A stretch of 64,000 bases of DNA from Armigeres subalbatus (lineage: Eukaryota > Arthropoda > Insecta > Diptera > Culicidae). Shown piece by piece: positions 39,857 through 51,194 of this stretch. Under the pieces are notes generated by a model. It saw only the letters and a list, made by a program, of their open reading frames with translations, made no database searches and had not been told where the DNA came from. Position numbers and translations under genes: made by a program. Within the stretch, counting starts at the first letter, position 1. Every line of letters begins with the position of its first letter. The stretch covers positions 246,620,096 through 246,684,095 of the forward strand of contig NC_085141.1 of the NCBI RefSeq assembly GCF_024139115.2, given 5' to 3'.

Positions 39857-42150
39857 AAGATTTCGAGAAGGTTCTGTAGCTCATAGCAGTCAGTGAGGTC
39901 TCGGACAACTACATACAATTTAAGGTCATCAGCAAACAACAATAGCATACCTCCACGTCGGAGAATACGGGTTACATCGTTTATAAAATGCGAGAATAGC
40001 AATGGTCCAAAGGTGCTACCTTGTGTAACTACAGAAAGGTTCGAGAAACAGTCGGACGAATTGTTTCCAATACTGACCGACATTTGGCTTCCAACCAGAT
40101 ATGATCTGAGCCAGGTGCATAAAGCAAAAGAACGGCCCATTTTTTCTAGTTTTGCAAGCAGCAAGTCATGATTAACTTTGTCGAAGGAAGATTTGAGATC
40201 GGTGTAAACGGCATTTATTTGGAATTTTTTACACGTGTTCTCCATGCGAACAGCTCGAGAATACACTTGAGAAGTGTTTAGCGAAAAGGCTGCAGTATTC
40301 AGGCTCCTCAGTATTCAGCGCAATGTCGTTACCGAGAAAACCACTTGATGGCCGTCCAGTTTCCCTCTTTTTTTTGTTGGGGCGTAGAACCACTGCGTCC
40401 ATTGAGTTGAACTTTTGTGGTATACCCCTGATTACTATTAACTATTCGCATCTTCTAGGTTGATCACCATTTGTCAAGTAAACAACCTAAGACGCGTATT
40501 TTCCCAGTCCGGTATAATTGAGTTAATAATGTTCCGAGGTTTCACGTTCCATGTTACGGAAACGACAGATATCATTCTGAATCTGGCCAATATTTTTCAA
40601 GTGATATCTGCTCGGGCAGTGTCCGGTTATTAGGCCAGTGACGGTGCAAAGAGCTCTCTTGCTGAGCTCTAAGAGCTTTTCGGTTACTTTAACATCGGGA
40701 ATTATAAATCTCTTTGATTGAGCACACTTTTCGGCAACCAACCAATTGGTCATCAACCTTTGTGCTTCCCAAGATTTTAATTCCATTTTTATGGTACAGT
40801 ATGATATACCGCAGAAAGGTTCTGGGCCAATAAACAGTGTATTTGAACGTCGTTTCGCAAGCTCGTCTGCCTTTTCATTACCTCCAATGCCACAGTGCCC
40901 TGGAACCCAGTACAGATTTACGGAGTTCTCTTGGCACACCTTTCGCAATGAAAGAATGCAGTCCCAGACAAGTTTTGACGTACATTTAAAGCTACTCAAC
41001 GCTTTAAGTGCCGCTTGACTATCTGTGAAAATACAAATACTTGCATATCTATATTTCCTTTCTACACAGATATTAGCACATTTCATTATAGCAAAAATCT
41101 CCGCTTGGAACACCGCTCTTTTTAGAATTCACGAAAGACCAAAACTTCTTAGGGTGTCGTCGGAGGTTTTTGTTGCGTGAGATGAACAAAATGTTTGTAA
41201 CGAAGTTTATTATACCGCCGATAATCATTGTTGGCAATGTTGAGATTCCGTTTAGTGAAGGTATATCCAACGCGTCGATAGGTATAAGCGCGAAGAGCTC
41301 TAGCGCGCACTCTTTTCATGTTGCGTAATAGAGCAGTAGTCCACGGTGGTTTCCTCGGAGGCTTTCGCTTCGGTACAGTGGCCGAGACGCAGTCACGTAG
41401 CAGACAGTTGAAGCAGTCTGCAGCTGATTCGATGTCCAGGCGGTTTAAAACATTCCAGTCAAGAGCTGTTGAAAATCGGTTTTGCAAAAATTGAGTCGGT
41501 CGTCACTCATAGGTCCATCGAAACGTAGATTAAATCCGTTGTCAATAGATATATCCAACGCAGAATGATAGTTGTCAAGGTGCACAACAGCGTCCGGAGC
41601 ATCAAGGACAGTGCATTCATGCAGTGAATAATCATTTATAAACACCAAGTCGAGCATGTTTGATTGAAAGTTGGAAATCCTGTTGATTTGGCTGAGTCCA
41701 AGAAAAATAATTCCATCGACTAGTCGGCGACTAGTGTAGTTGCAGACAAAAGCGGATCAGGAAACATATATCCATGGCGGGGTCGGAGAGAGACCAGACA
41801 AGTCCTGGTTGATTGAAGTCTCCAAGCAGAAGAACCACATCCGATGATAAGGCCAAAGCGGAGAAAATTCTGTAGCATCAAGGAGAAGTTGTATTACACT
41901 GCAATCATGTCGTCGGTTTGGAGGAATGTACGAGGCACCGATAACAACGCTGCGTCTAGAGAGACTTATTTTGGCCCAAACAGTCTCAATTGAATTGAAT
42001 TGTCCGACGGCGATCTGGCAAGAAACAAGCTCATTGGTAACATCAACTAGAACACCGCCACCACGCACACATCAGCTATACTGCAATCCACTCTATAAAC
42101 GACGAAGTTGTCACCGAAAAGTTGGAGTGAGTTGATTCTCCCATCGGTGA
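39857..42150 (-). mobile_element. Jockey/CR1-like LINE ORF2 remnant, minus strand
   Basis: Read from high to low coordinates: endonuclease pieces (RGGGVLVDVTNELVS, GASYIPPNRRHD, MLDLVFINDYSLHE), then the linker PPWTTALLRNMKRVRARAL and PKKFWSFVNSKKSG. An unrelated RNase H fragment (40523-41113) follows. The reverse transcriptase (AVYTDLKSSFDKVNHDLL, FADDLKLYVV) continues at 38455-38846 beyond the 1-kb element. Frame breaks at about 41450, 41670 and elsewhere show it is dead. Motif style favours the Jockey or CR1 group. Confidence 0.7.
40523..41113 (-). pseudogene. LINE RNase H domain fragment inserted in another LINE
   Basis: A 196-residue frame with RNase H motifs: FQAEIFAIMKCANICV (Glu), IFTDSQAALKALSSF (Asp) and YWVPGHCGIGGNEKADELA (His and Asp). 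It ends with a C-terminal region, TGHCPSRYHLKNIG. The catalytic residues appear kept. RNase H occurs in the I, LOA and R1-related groups, not in the Jockey-like element around it, so this is a separate 5'-truncated insertion. Confidence 0.75.
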
Positions 42151-42179
42151 ACACATAAACATCATTCTCGTCGTCAAGC

Positions 42180-42470
42180 ACAGATGGTACACACGACACC
42201 TTCCGTCCACTCCTTCGGCGAAGCCTCCTCCCCCCAAATATGGGTAATTACCCAATACAGCGCTCTAGCCAGTGCCTCACACCGTATTTTACTAGCTCTG
42301 CTGGTAGTTGGTCAACTCCAGGGGCTTTGTTGTTTTTTTTTTCAGCCGGCCAACCTCCTCCTAGATTTTCTGAAGATCCGGAGCTAGAAGACGTATATCT
42401 TGCGTGCGAGGCGCCGCTAGCGTTGTCTGCCACATCGCCATTCATGTGCTCTTCGTTGTGCTGCTGCCTA
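42180..42470 (-). pseudogene. RTE-like LINE fragment (linker before reverse transcriptase)
   Basis: The minus strand reads LNGDVADNASGASHARYTS and KAPGVDQLPAELVKYG, matching the segment between endonuclease and reverse transcriptase in the copies at 16140-16290 and 60600. Only this part is present. Confidence 0.65.
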
Positions 42471-42479
42471 CCTATACCT

Positions 42480-42775
42480 ATGATGGTCGTACACTTCGTG
42501 TTGTCCGGAGCAAAACCGAATGTAATGTCCTGTTCCAGGTCGCTCGTGCTCGGGCCGCCAGTTGCCAGTCTCCCTGCACGCCGGCCGCACGCGCACCTCC
42601 TTTCTCAATTGCACACAGTCAGCGTTTGCGGAGTCTACCCCGGGGCCGACGTCCTCCTCTTCCAGGTTCTCTGCTAAACATGACTTTTGCTGGTTTCTCT
42701 TCCGGCATACGTACTACATGTCCATTATACTGTAATCTGGGGATGTAATGCCAATGAAAAGAAGAAGAAGAAGTT
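42480..42775 (-). pseudogene. LINE C-terminal fragment with shared SINE/LINE tail
   Basis: The minus strand reads GHVVRMPEEKPAKVMFS, then GRPRGRLRK-like and a Trp-containing end, the usual C-terminus of RTE/R-type LINEs. Beside it, on the plus strand, GGGGATGTAATGCCAATGAA and a GAAGAAGAAG run at 42735-42775 match the end of the Feilai-like SINE at 50964. Confidence 0.55.
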
Positions 42776-44965
42776 GCGAGACTTTAGCTGGCTACGCAAA
42801 TCGTAGAAAGTTCTACTTGCAGCCGCAACACGTCTTTAAACCCCGCAGCTAACGTCATTATCATATGTTCCATGTCGATGTCATCCGCAAAACCAAGAAG
42901 TATGTAAAACTTCTGTTTCTTTGCACACCAGATTAGAGAGCGCATTGCCCTTCTTCAATCCGTCTAACGTCACGAACGAATCGGATGTTTCGCCAAATAT
43001 TCTGACGTTGAATTCTGATTTGGATCCATACAGCGTCGCACGAATCAGCCTAATAAACCATGATATGCCACAGTTCGTTCCGTTTCACTGAGTCTTGAAA
43101 TCTACAAACGTCCGCAAGTTGAATTCCCAGAATTCTTGAGAGTAAACACCTGGTCCGTTGTTGATCGTCCTTCTCGAATCACCTCACACTCGTTCGTGAG
43201 AAGGTTCCCGTTTATGTCCCTGCACATGTCAGGCTGTGACACGTGGCCCTTACGTAAGCGGTTCAACTTCTCTTAGAACTTTCGTGTTTTCTTCGGCTAG
43301 TCTACCGTCTTGTAGCCACCCAATAATAAATAAGCCCGGCGTTCGCGTGTTGTGCACCGTCGAGAGTTTTGAGCGCAGGGATACTGCAACGAGGTAGTGG
43401 TCGGATTCAATATCGTGATGTCGGATAATAATTTATCGACGTCGTTAGAACGCGGTCGATTTGGTTTTCTGTTTCTTGGTTAGGTGATCTCCATGTGGTC
43501 ATGTGGCGGGGGAAAACAGTGACTATCATTTCGCGGGAGGCGGGTTTATGCATCGCTGGACGTCCGCAATCACCGGTGTGTACATTTGCTCCATTCCTAC
43601 CTGAGCGTTTATGTCGGCGATGATAATTTTGACATTCCGCAGTGGGCACCCATCGTATGTCTGCTTCAGCTTTGCATAGAACGCACCTTTCTCGTTGTCG
43701 GGTCGGCCTTCATGTAGGAAATTCACGTTGAGAATGATGTAGTTGAACAAACGGCCTTTTATCCTCAGCTTGCACATCATTGCGCTAATTGGCTACCTCC
43801 TAACTACATTGGCGCATCTTGTCCAGCACTATGAAGCTTGTTCCCAGCTCGTTGTTGGTTTCACATCTTTGCTAGAAAGGTAGCCGCTCGATGCCCGCTT
43901 TGTCACCCTTTCTGTCCTGTCCAGCAAATCTCCTGCACCGGAACAACGTCGAAGTTACTTACTTGATACTTGATGGGCTATATCTCTTCGATGAACCTAC
44001 GCCGAATGGTTTCCTTCTCCACTGGACTCGATCCTGGACCAATCGCTTCCAGTCCCCTGAACGTTGATCGCCCTCAGGTCCTCTTCAACTTTAAAAAGCT
44101 ATCGTGCACGCGGCCTTTCACGAAGCCTACGGCCTCTTCCGGGTTCTCTACTAAATTTTATCTTCGCTTGATGTTTTTTCCGGCATACTTAACATACTTA
44201 AGCTTAACAATATCCAGCCCTTTATACACCTGCTACAACTCGTGATTCATGCGACGCCACCAGATACCGTTCTCCTGTTTACCGCCGAGTATTGCCCGCA
44301 GCACCTTACGCTCAAACACTTCGAAAGCTCTCCGATCAGCCTCCTTTAACGTCCATGTTTCACGGCCTTATAAAGCCACCGGAAGAATCAGAGTAGTGGA
44401 CAGCGCGAATTTTGACATCGTTTGCAGACTACGGGACTTAAGCTGGTTACGAAGTCCGTAATAAGCCCTATTTGCTTATCACTAATGTTAATGTCACTGA
44501 TGTTACAAGATACACAAATTCTTCCACCACTTCAAATCTTTCATCATTCAGCACCGTTTCACTACCACCACCACTAATGAACCCACGTTGATTGCCAGCG
44601 ACCATGTACTTCGTTTCTCCCTCTTAAAAGGTACAAAAGCCTCTTCCACGGCACGGTGATTAATTCCGATAATATCGATATCGTCCGCAAAACCCAGGGA
44701 CATATGCGATCTTGTGATAATGGTACCGCTTCTTTGCACACCAGCTCTCCTAATCGCTCCCTCGAGCGCTATATTGAACAGTAGATTCGAGAGTGTATCA
44801 CCCTGCTTCCATTCATCTAAGGTAACAAATGATGTCGATATTTCATCCGCAACCCTTACGCTTGATTTCGATCCGTCCAATGTTACACAAATCAGCCGTA
44901 TCAGTTTCGCCGGAAAACCATGTTCTAGCATAATTTGCCATAATTCATTCCGTTTCACTCAATCG
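42776..44965 (-). mobile_element. Cluster of RTE-like LINE fragments
   Basis: Several minus-strand pieces: a reverse transcriptase with FVTLDEWKQGDTLSNLLFN and LGFADDIDIIG at 44958-44548; its C-terminal part near 44460-44240 (LKEADRRAFEVFERKVLRA); an endonuclease segment at 43780-43407 (CKLRIKGRLFNYIILNVNF, VKIIIADINAQVG); and a second reverse-transcriptase scrap near 43130-42800. Order and duplication show at least two copies, rearranged and heavily mutated. The family is related to, but not the same as, that at 59060-62520. Confidence 0.6.
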
Positions 44966-45044
44966 TACCGACGTTAAAGTCAGTATTTTGGTGAGTATTT
45001 ATTATTATCTGAAATCAGTGCCAGCTAAGTTGCGAAGGCCTACC

Positions 45045-45255
45045 GAGGCCCTTCGTAGCATAGTTGGAGGCAGCACTAGCCGTGGGTCGTTGGTTCAAGC
45101 CACACAGAAGGAAAGTAGGCACCTCTAATACATTTTTAGAATTAAATCTTTCACATGCTGTGCAGCGTATATGCACATCGAGTTTACAATCATTGTACTT
45201 AATGTTCATGTCGAGTGGTTTATCTAAATCGTTCTTTCTCTGTTCAAATTAGAAA
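45045..45255 (+). mobile_element. tRNA-derived SINE, family 2 (copy C)
   Basis: A-box TAGCATAGTTGG near 45056 and B-box-like GGTTCAAGCC near 45090. The body includes CTAATACATTTTTAGAATT and AAATCTTTCACATG, matching the SINE at 27639-27835 on the other strand. Confidence 0.65.
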
Positions 45256-45724
45256 CCTACTAATCGGTTCTCACCGACTTAGAGGGTTCCTTATCTGGGC
45301 GTATGAAACCGGTTATATTCCATTTATAGTGATGCGACACATTGTGGAATCGGTTCGCCTGCAGTACAAATACTCGTTATCAGCAGCGTCAAGTATATCA
45401 ACCAACTTGCAGTAGCCTTGCCTTTGGCTTTATCTAGTGTTTAAATTCCGATCAGTGACGTTGTTTGGCAGGTGAGAATCGAAAGCAATTTCAAAATTGT
45501 GATTAACAAAACTCTTAATCTGACATTGCAGCTTCGATATCAAAATGATTAAACACTTGGTTTTTCAGAGTTCCTTTACAATAGTTGGCTCTCGAGCATC
45601 CAATCGAAACTTGATGCATGCTTATTCGCACCATGCATTAAGTAACACGTACACCAAACGAAAATTACTACACGTAAACAAATGTACACGGTAGATCTTT
45701 ACCTTAAAGTTAAATAACACTCAC

Positions 45725-46027
45725 CTTGAATGTTCTGCCATAGTATGTCTCACCAGAAATAGTTTTATACGTTTCCACTTTGCCTCGGTATACGGACAGG
45801 GGAAGGCCAGATATGACCGTCGTTGGCAGGATTAGATCCAGTCGCGTGTCCGATACGTATGAGATATCTTCATCGATGTACTTATTTGCCGCGTCTCGGT
45901 TTCGCAACGTAACATACGACAGTACGGGCGATCCCAGGCGAGTTGTATTTGTCCATTTCTTATAGATTATGTCCTTCAGTTCATACCTCTCGGGGTACTT
46001 TTCGCCTAGAACCATCGCAGATTCGTA
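45725..46027 (-). CDS. Unrecognised type I membrane protein, exon 3
   Basis: Phase-0 exon of 303 bases between an ACCCAG acceptor and a GTGAGT donor. It encodes YESAMVLGEKYPERYELK, then TRLGSPVLSYVTLRN and YRGKVETYKTISGETYY, giving a beta-rich, soluble-looking ectodomain. The next exon lies 11.7 kb away. Confidence 0.75.
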
Positions 46028-46095
46028 CTGGGTTTCATGAATAAAAATAATGATGTAAGAGCTGTTGCGAAAGGTATATCTTGATATAAACCTAC

Positions 46096-46368
46096 CGTTT
46101 CTTCGTCATTTGAGCAAACTTGTGTTGATGCGTCATATGTACAATATATTTTAGTTCCATCTTCAGAAGAGGCTCTACCAATATACTTCAAATTACTGTC
46201 TACTTCCGGTATATCTCCGATTTTCGTCGACTTAATCCACAGTAAGAGACCATGAGCGCCTTCCTTGCAAACATGCTCCAAGTTACGATCGATGTGATCT
46301 ACATCGAATGACTTAACTGTGGAGGTCAATAGCGGCGAACTGGTATCACAAATTTCCGACAGGAAGCT
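46096..46368 (-). CDS. Unrecognised type I membrane protein, exon 2
   Basis: Phase-0 exon of 273 bases, acceptor CTACAG and donor GTAGGT. It encodes FLSEICDTSSPLLTSTVKS, LEHVCKEGAHGLLLW and YIGRASSEDGTKIYC, followed by ASTQVCSNDEET. Paired cysteines (ICD, VCK, YCT, VCS) suggest disulphides in a secreted domain. Confidence 0.75.
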
Positions 46369-46423
46369 CTGTAGTAAAAATGATTTAGTTTTCGATATCT
46401 TCTAAACTCATCATCCAACGAAC

Positions 46424-46540
46424 CTTGACGTCTACTTCTTGTTGTGAGCCATCGTACACATTAGCATGCCCTAAACTACATGCCAACAGTACACATAACC
46501 CTATTGACGCTAAAGGACCTGCTCCAGTCCTGAATCCCAT
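46424..46540 (-). CDS. Unrecognised type I membrane protein, exon 1 (signal peptide)
   Basis: Starts at the ATG at 46540 and encodes a 39-residue piece with a classical signal peptide (GPLASIGLCVLLACSLGHA), then VYDGSQQEVDVK. The donor is GTTCGT. The five exons join without phase conflict into 404 residues: signal peptide, ectodomain of about 330, one membrane span, short basic tail. I do not know the family. The product probably acts at the cell surface or in the secretory route. Confidence 0.75.
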
Positions 46541-47535
46541 GATTGGTCACTAATCGAAACCGCCCGGCAGGCACTACTCGCGTTGAAATACTGAGCTGAG
46601 GTGTAAATTGAGCCTTCGCGACTTGCGAATCGATCCGGCTCTTCTGATATTAGGAACTGATAAGCAGCAGATATCACTATGGCGAATCATCATACTTTAC
46701 TGTTTCCGCACACCCCACGACGTCCCCGACCAACGTGTAATGCGGTTTTGTGAAAAGATCCGCAATCATGATTGAAATCGTGGACGCACTTAACGCCAAC
46801 TATAGTAGGTACGTGTGTGTACTCGTATCGCGCCTGCTCGTTATCTATGCCATGGCGCAGTAACTGCTGGTTTCCGAATTCACGCGACTAATCTTATGGG
46901 GGGTTGGCTTAATATTTTGTTTTTGACATCTGATAAGAGACAATCTTGAATGGATGTGGAATAGATTTTGTCTGATACAATACGCTTATTTATAACTATT
47001 TTAAATAATATTTGCTTTTATGTTTAAGGGCATTATATTTTAACCTAAGCATCCCCAAGCTTTACTCGTTAGTTTGTAAAATCAAACTTTAACCCAATGA
47101 TCATGGAAACTGTATACTTACTTGATAGACTACAGATCTTTCAAGATGAGCCTAAGCTACTAGTTGCCGTGAATTAAAGGTGTGCATCATTTCGGACACT
47201 TAGATAATGTCCAAATTATGTGTCGCCATTGAGTCAATTTGGATAAAAAAAAGCATGCTAGGTAGCACAAAAAACAGGAAGAATCAGCTGTCATGGTACT
47301 TGATCGTCTCAGTGGATTGTAGAAATTTTCCAAAATCACAAATTGGAAGATAGGTGTCCGTAGTTTAACGTGGACAGGCTTCAATGTTATTCGTGCACAT
47401 TTCGAACAAACTCTAAAGAATTTTCTGTGGAATATCAGCAGATTTTTTCGAAAAATCCCATGGATTTCTATTTAAAATCCAAAGAATTTATCGTTGAGAT
47501 GGATGAAAAAAGCCTTCTGGTCAACAGTCAATTGG
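46541..47535. other. Upstream region of the membrane-protein gene
   Basis: Should contain the promoter of the minus-strand gene. No TATA box is clearly placed. The rest is AT-rich without genes. Confidence 0.4.
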
Positions 47536-47768
47536 CGAATATATCATTTGGCCAAACAAACCATTAAGCGCAAACCCATCTTGCCGAAAGTCATTTGGCC
47601 AAAAAAAGGCGTCTGGCTGCATAGATCACTTGATCGAAAATGCCGTTTGGCCGAAACGGTCGTTTGACAGAAGGAGTCATTTGGCCAAAAATATCATTTA
47701 GCGGAAATGTACATACGGCTAGTTGTTGTGTCATTTGGCCGAAAAATATCGTTCGGCCGAAATGGTCG
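47535..47768. repeat. Degenerate minisatellite, ATTTGGCCRAA motif
   Basis: The motif CATTTGGCCAAA or CGTTTGGCCGAAA occurs about nine times at spacings of about 20-25 bases, with drift. It encodes nothing. It ends where the RTE-like leader fragment starts. Confidence 0.7.
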
Positions 47769-47769
47769 T

Positions 47770-47965
47770 GTGTCAGCATACGACCATAGTTCCCACCGGA
47801 GTTGGTTACCCGATCTTCCCCAAAAGTTGCTCGTATCTCGGCCGGCTCCACGGGGAGGTGGGAATACGAGTTGCTGGGTAAAAAGCTAAGGACCGCGAGA
47901 TGGGGTCTATTTTATTCCTCCAGATACGCAAAGTACCAATGGTACGCATTATCCCTCCACGCTGA
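47770..47965 (-). mobile_element. Solo 5' leader fragment of the RTE-like LINE (second)
   Basis: Matches 62325-62500 in the same orientation (GCATACGACCATAGTTCCCA, GGTTACCCGATCTTCC, GGACCGCGAGATGGGGTCTA). The coding part that should follow at lower coordinates is absent; the ATTTGGCC minisatellite is there instead. Confidence 0.7.
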
Positions 47966-49080
47966 CCGGTGGAGGGAAATTCCGTCGTTGTGGGTGACAA
48001 TGGGTCAAATGGAGGTGAGGATGGGTCACTGTTTCAACTACTTGGAATGCTTGCTGAATAGATTGAATGTATTTGTGGATAAGAAAACTAAATTATAAGA
48101 GACGTTTTTGAACGATTTTGTTATCGGACCACCGACTTTCGGCCCATTCTCACTCATTCGACTATGGGAATGAAAAAATATTCTTTGTTCGCTCTAGATC
48201 AGTACTGCAATTTCTCATTTTCAATTAGAGATGTCACGCAATGTCAATATTTATAGAAACGCGAAGGATGCATGGCATGCTACGAAAATCTCAAAAACAT
48301 TTGTTCCGTGACAGGGCATGAAAGTGTGCAATATCTGCTCTATTTTTGTGTTTATTACCACTTTCAACTCGACGAATTGAAGGAATATGATTAATTTATC
48401 GACTAGTTACTATTCTTTGCATATATTTATGAAAATAATTTAGAAATTTTAATTTTCATATAAAGCAGAACACAACATCCTTTCATGACTGACAAATCAA
48501 ATCAAAAACTCAAAAACTGATCGAAATTATAGTAAAATTCACGTCTAGGAAATCACAAAACAAATTCCAAGAACTAATTGTGCTCATACCATAATGCTTG
48601 GAATTTGAATGTAAAACTATTGATAGAATGAACCCGTATTAAACCGTGTCAGTAATGTCCCACAAATCTATCACATAACTAGTTTTCAGATCGATGGATA
48701 CCTGGTTATCATGTTACGATACTCTGTTGTTGTTTTATCGAATTTTATGAATATTTCTATAGCGGTTCTGGTTTTTCGTAGCAACGAGCAATGCACGCTG
48801 AAAAGGGGTGATATTGGGCCAAGCCTTTGGTTGATTTGCCATACATAGTTGGTATGAGCCGTAATGTAGGCAATTATTTTTAAAGAACGATTGAATCGTT
48901 GCATCGTCACCGCTGAACTTTATTGTACTTGGCCCAATGTCACCCCCTGTGAGGGGTGAGAATGGTCCAATTTTAAACAACATATAACTTTGAAGAATTT
49001 CCCTCATTTATTATTTTACACGCGTGACATGAAAAACACTCAACTCATTTCACTTAATTGAGACCAACATTTGTTGCATG
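47966..49080. other. Repeat-like intergenic stretch with inverted GGGTGACATTGGGCC motifs
   Basis: GGGGTGATATTGGGCCAAG near 48797 and its complement CTTGGCCCAATGTCACCCC near 48930 form a 150-bp inverted pair. Related phrases (GGGTGACAATGGGTCAAAT near 47992, GGGGTGAGAATGGTCC near 48955) lie on either side. It is probably one or more decayed MITEs. No gene is supported. Confidence 0.45.
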
Positions 49081-49088
49081 GATCTATC

Positions 49089-49270
49089 CAAGATTTTTTT
49101 ATGTACAGGTTATCCGACTTGTAAATATCCCCAACTCAGCCATCTTGGATTTTTGTATGGAATTTATGCTCGTTTGTTTACGCTTTGCACTGAAAATGTA
49201 TGTTTCCCCCCCGCGCTGGTTATTCCCATCTACTGACGAAGTCGGATAACCTGTATATAAAAAAATCTTG
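49089..49270. mobile_element. 182-bp MITE with 8-bp duplications (copy 1)
   Basis: Ends CAAGATTTTTTTATGTACAG and its complement, an inverted repeat of about 35 bp, flanked by GATCTATC at 49081-49088 and 49271-49278. Eight-base duplications fit the hAT superfamily. The interior shares CATTTTCAGTGCAAAG and ATCCAAGATGGCTGA (reverse orientation) with copy 2 at 58628-58809, but the outer ends differ beyond CAAGAT. Confidence 0.9.
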
Positions 49271-49455
49271 GATCTATCTGTCCGCTTCCTTAACATTTAT
49301 ACGGTACAGCTGAAATGTTTCTACATTACGCGTGGAAAAAACGTGCTTTTATCCAGACAAATATAAGCTTTATTCATACCATTTATCCTACACTAGTGTT
49401 CATTTCTCTCTTCACTCTTCTCTTCCTATTTTCTCTCAACCTTTCCCATGCTCTA

Positions 49456-49612
49456 TAGACTTATGCAGGGGTTCATCGAATTCACTCACCCGATGGATTT
49501 TGACATTTGAGCGGGTCGTCTTCTCGAACAAAAGTTCATTTTGCGTTCATTATGCGACCCGCTCAAACGTCATAATTTCTTGGGGGAGTTCATTTTTCGT
49601 TAGTCTATGGTC
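49456..49612. repeat. Decayed inverted-repeat element
   Basis: ATAGACTTA near the left and TAGTCTATGG at the right are weak inverted ends. Inside, TGAGCGGGTCG and CGACCCGCTCA form a strong stem (49510-49566). A small foldback repeat is likely. Confidence 0.4.
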
Positions 49613-49734
49613 CCTGTCTATCTATCGTGTGCCCACTGTCTTATAAATTTAGCCGTGCACGCCACGCAACGGAAGCTATGTTGCGGCGTGAATTAAATAG
49701 TCATGCGCATGAATATAATATGTGGTGGGTACTC

Positions 49735-50220
49735 ACAGACCTTCTTCGGTGACGATGATGACGCCGCCGGATGAACGGAAAGGGGGTGGCGGTGAATTCG
49801 CTGCTGCTCTCTCGTTCGGCGATGAAGCTCTGTTGCCGCCGGGGGTAGGCGGATTGCCTTTCTGCTGCTGGTTGGCGGTCGGTTCACTCGATCATCGGAA
49901 CCTTACTTTCTTTGCGCGCGACGCGACACGTGCGCCGAGGTTCTCCTAGTCGTCACTAGGGGAACGGAAATACGATTGCGCTTGCTGATTCGTCCTGCCT
50001 AGGGAGCGTAGAAAAACGGAAGCGTGGGGTCAGAAATGGTCACTGGGAGTTCGATTGTGGTGCCACGGACGGCTGACGGCTTGCCAACAAACCTTTAAAT
50101 AACTCGTTACACGACCAACGTGTTATTTTAGACCGTTCACAAAAGCACAAAATAGCACAAATTACCTTTACTGGACCAAAGCCACACACGATAACACACC
50201 GCCTATTAGCAATCGCACAC
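49735..50220 (-). other. Possible 5' exon of an unidentified host gene
   Basis: A GC-rich island on the minus strand. One frame reads a Gln/Pro/Ser-rich segment ending GGVIIVTEEGL at a CT|GTGAGT donor (49735). The frame has no in-frame ATG and is closed by a stop about 45 codons upstream, so it would need an upstream acceptor or a non-AUG start. No later exon is visible below 49700. It may also be a GC-rich repeat. Confidence 0.25.
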
Positions 50221-50677
50221 ACAATGACTTGTTCTACTAACTAGGGAAAGGAATTTAAATAGATATTAATTAAGCTCTACTAACTGACTATTCTTCATGT
50301 CACCTTTGAAACGACACCACGGCGCGAGAACTTTGGGCCACTCCTGCCTCTTCCACGGATCAGTTCGAAGTGAACTTGATCAACTTGGGAATCCTCAGAA
50401 TAACCGCCAAATTGCAAATTGCATCACCGGACATCACGAAGTTAATTTCATGATTCCGAAAATTACTCTTGCGCTCTAAATAATCATATTCGCGCATGTT
50501 TGCGTCTCTTTTCACGAACAGCTTCAATCATCCATCTCGCTGTTCGGCCCCAAAATCTTGGGTGGAAAGAAAACGCCAAAGGTCAATGCACCCTGAAAGG
50601 ATTCCCAACGGGTCGATGCACGCGGGCGATAGCATGTGCTACAAGCCACCCGGCAGATTTGATCAATTTTAATTTTT

Positions 50678-50964
50678 TGGGGGCCCTCCTTAGCCGTGCG
50701 GTAAGACGCGCGGGTACAAAGCAAGACCATGCTGAGGGTGGCTGGGTTCGATTCCCGGTGCCGGTCTAGACAATTTTCGGATTGGAAATTGTCTCGACTT
50801 CCCTGGGCATAAAAGTATCATCGTGTTAGCCTCATGATATACGAATGCAAAAATGGTAACTTGGCTTAGAAACCTCGCAGTTAATAACTGTGGAAGTGAT
50901 TAATGAACACTAAGCGGCTCTGTCCCAGTGTGGGGATGTAATGCCAATCAGAAGAAGAAGAATG
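50678..50964 (+). mobile_element. tRNA-derived SINE, Feilai-like
   Basis: tRNA-like head with a variant A box (TTAGCCGTGCGGTAAG) and a consensus B box GGTTCGATTCC at about 50747-50757. The body includes AATTGTCTCGACTTCCCTGG and GTGTTAGCCTCATGATATAC, then GGGGATGTAATGCCAATCAG and a GAAGAAGAAG tail. I recognise this as the Aedes Feilai type. The 3' end is shared with LINE sequence at 42735, the normal arrangement for SINEs that borrow LINE machinery. Confidence 0.85.
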
Positions 50965-51194
50965 GGCAATTAATTCCCACGGCCGCTCACAACGTCAGTA
51001 GGAACTCACACAGTCAATTTTGTTTTGCGCTTCTTGCGAGTGTCGCTCATGAACGGAAATACACGCTAATGCAGTGAATTTGTATTTTGGGCTCTAGACT
51101 GGTTCAACTGTTTTGGTAAATTACTAAATTAATTTAAATAAATAACGGATATTACGAGTAACATATATTGAACAATAAACATGAAACGACCTGC

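Larger units (their letters stand above)
34035..45724 (-). other. Very large intron filled with transposons
   Basis: The intron between exons 3 and 4 of the membrane-protein gene spans about 11.7 kb with GTGAGT and CTCAG borders. Most of it is LINE and inverted-repeat sequence described separately. The other introns of this gene are about 55 to 70 bases, so the size is due to insertions. Confidence 0.7.
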
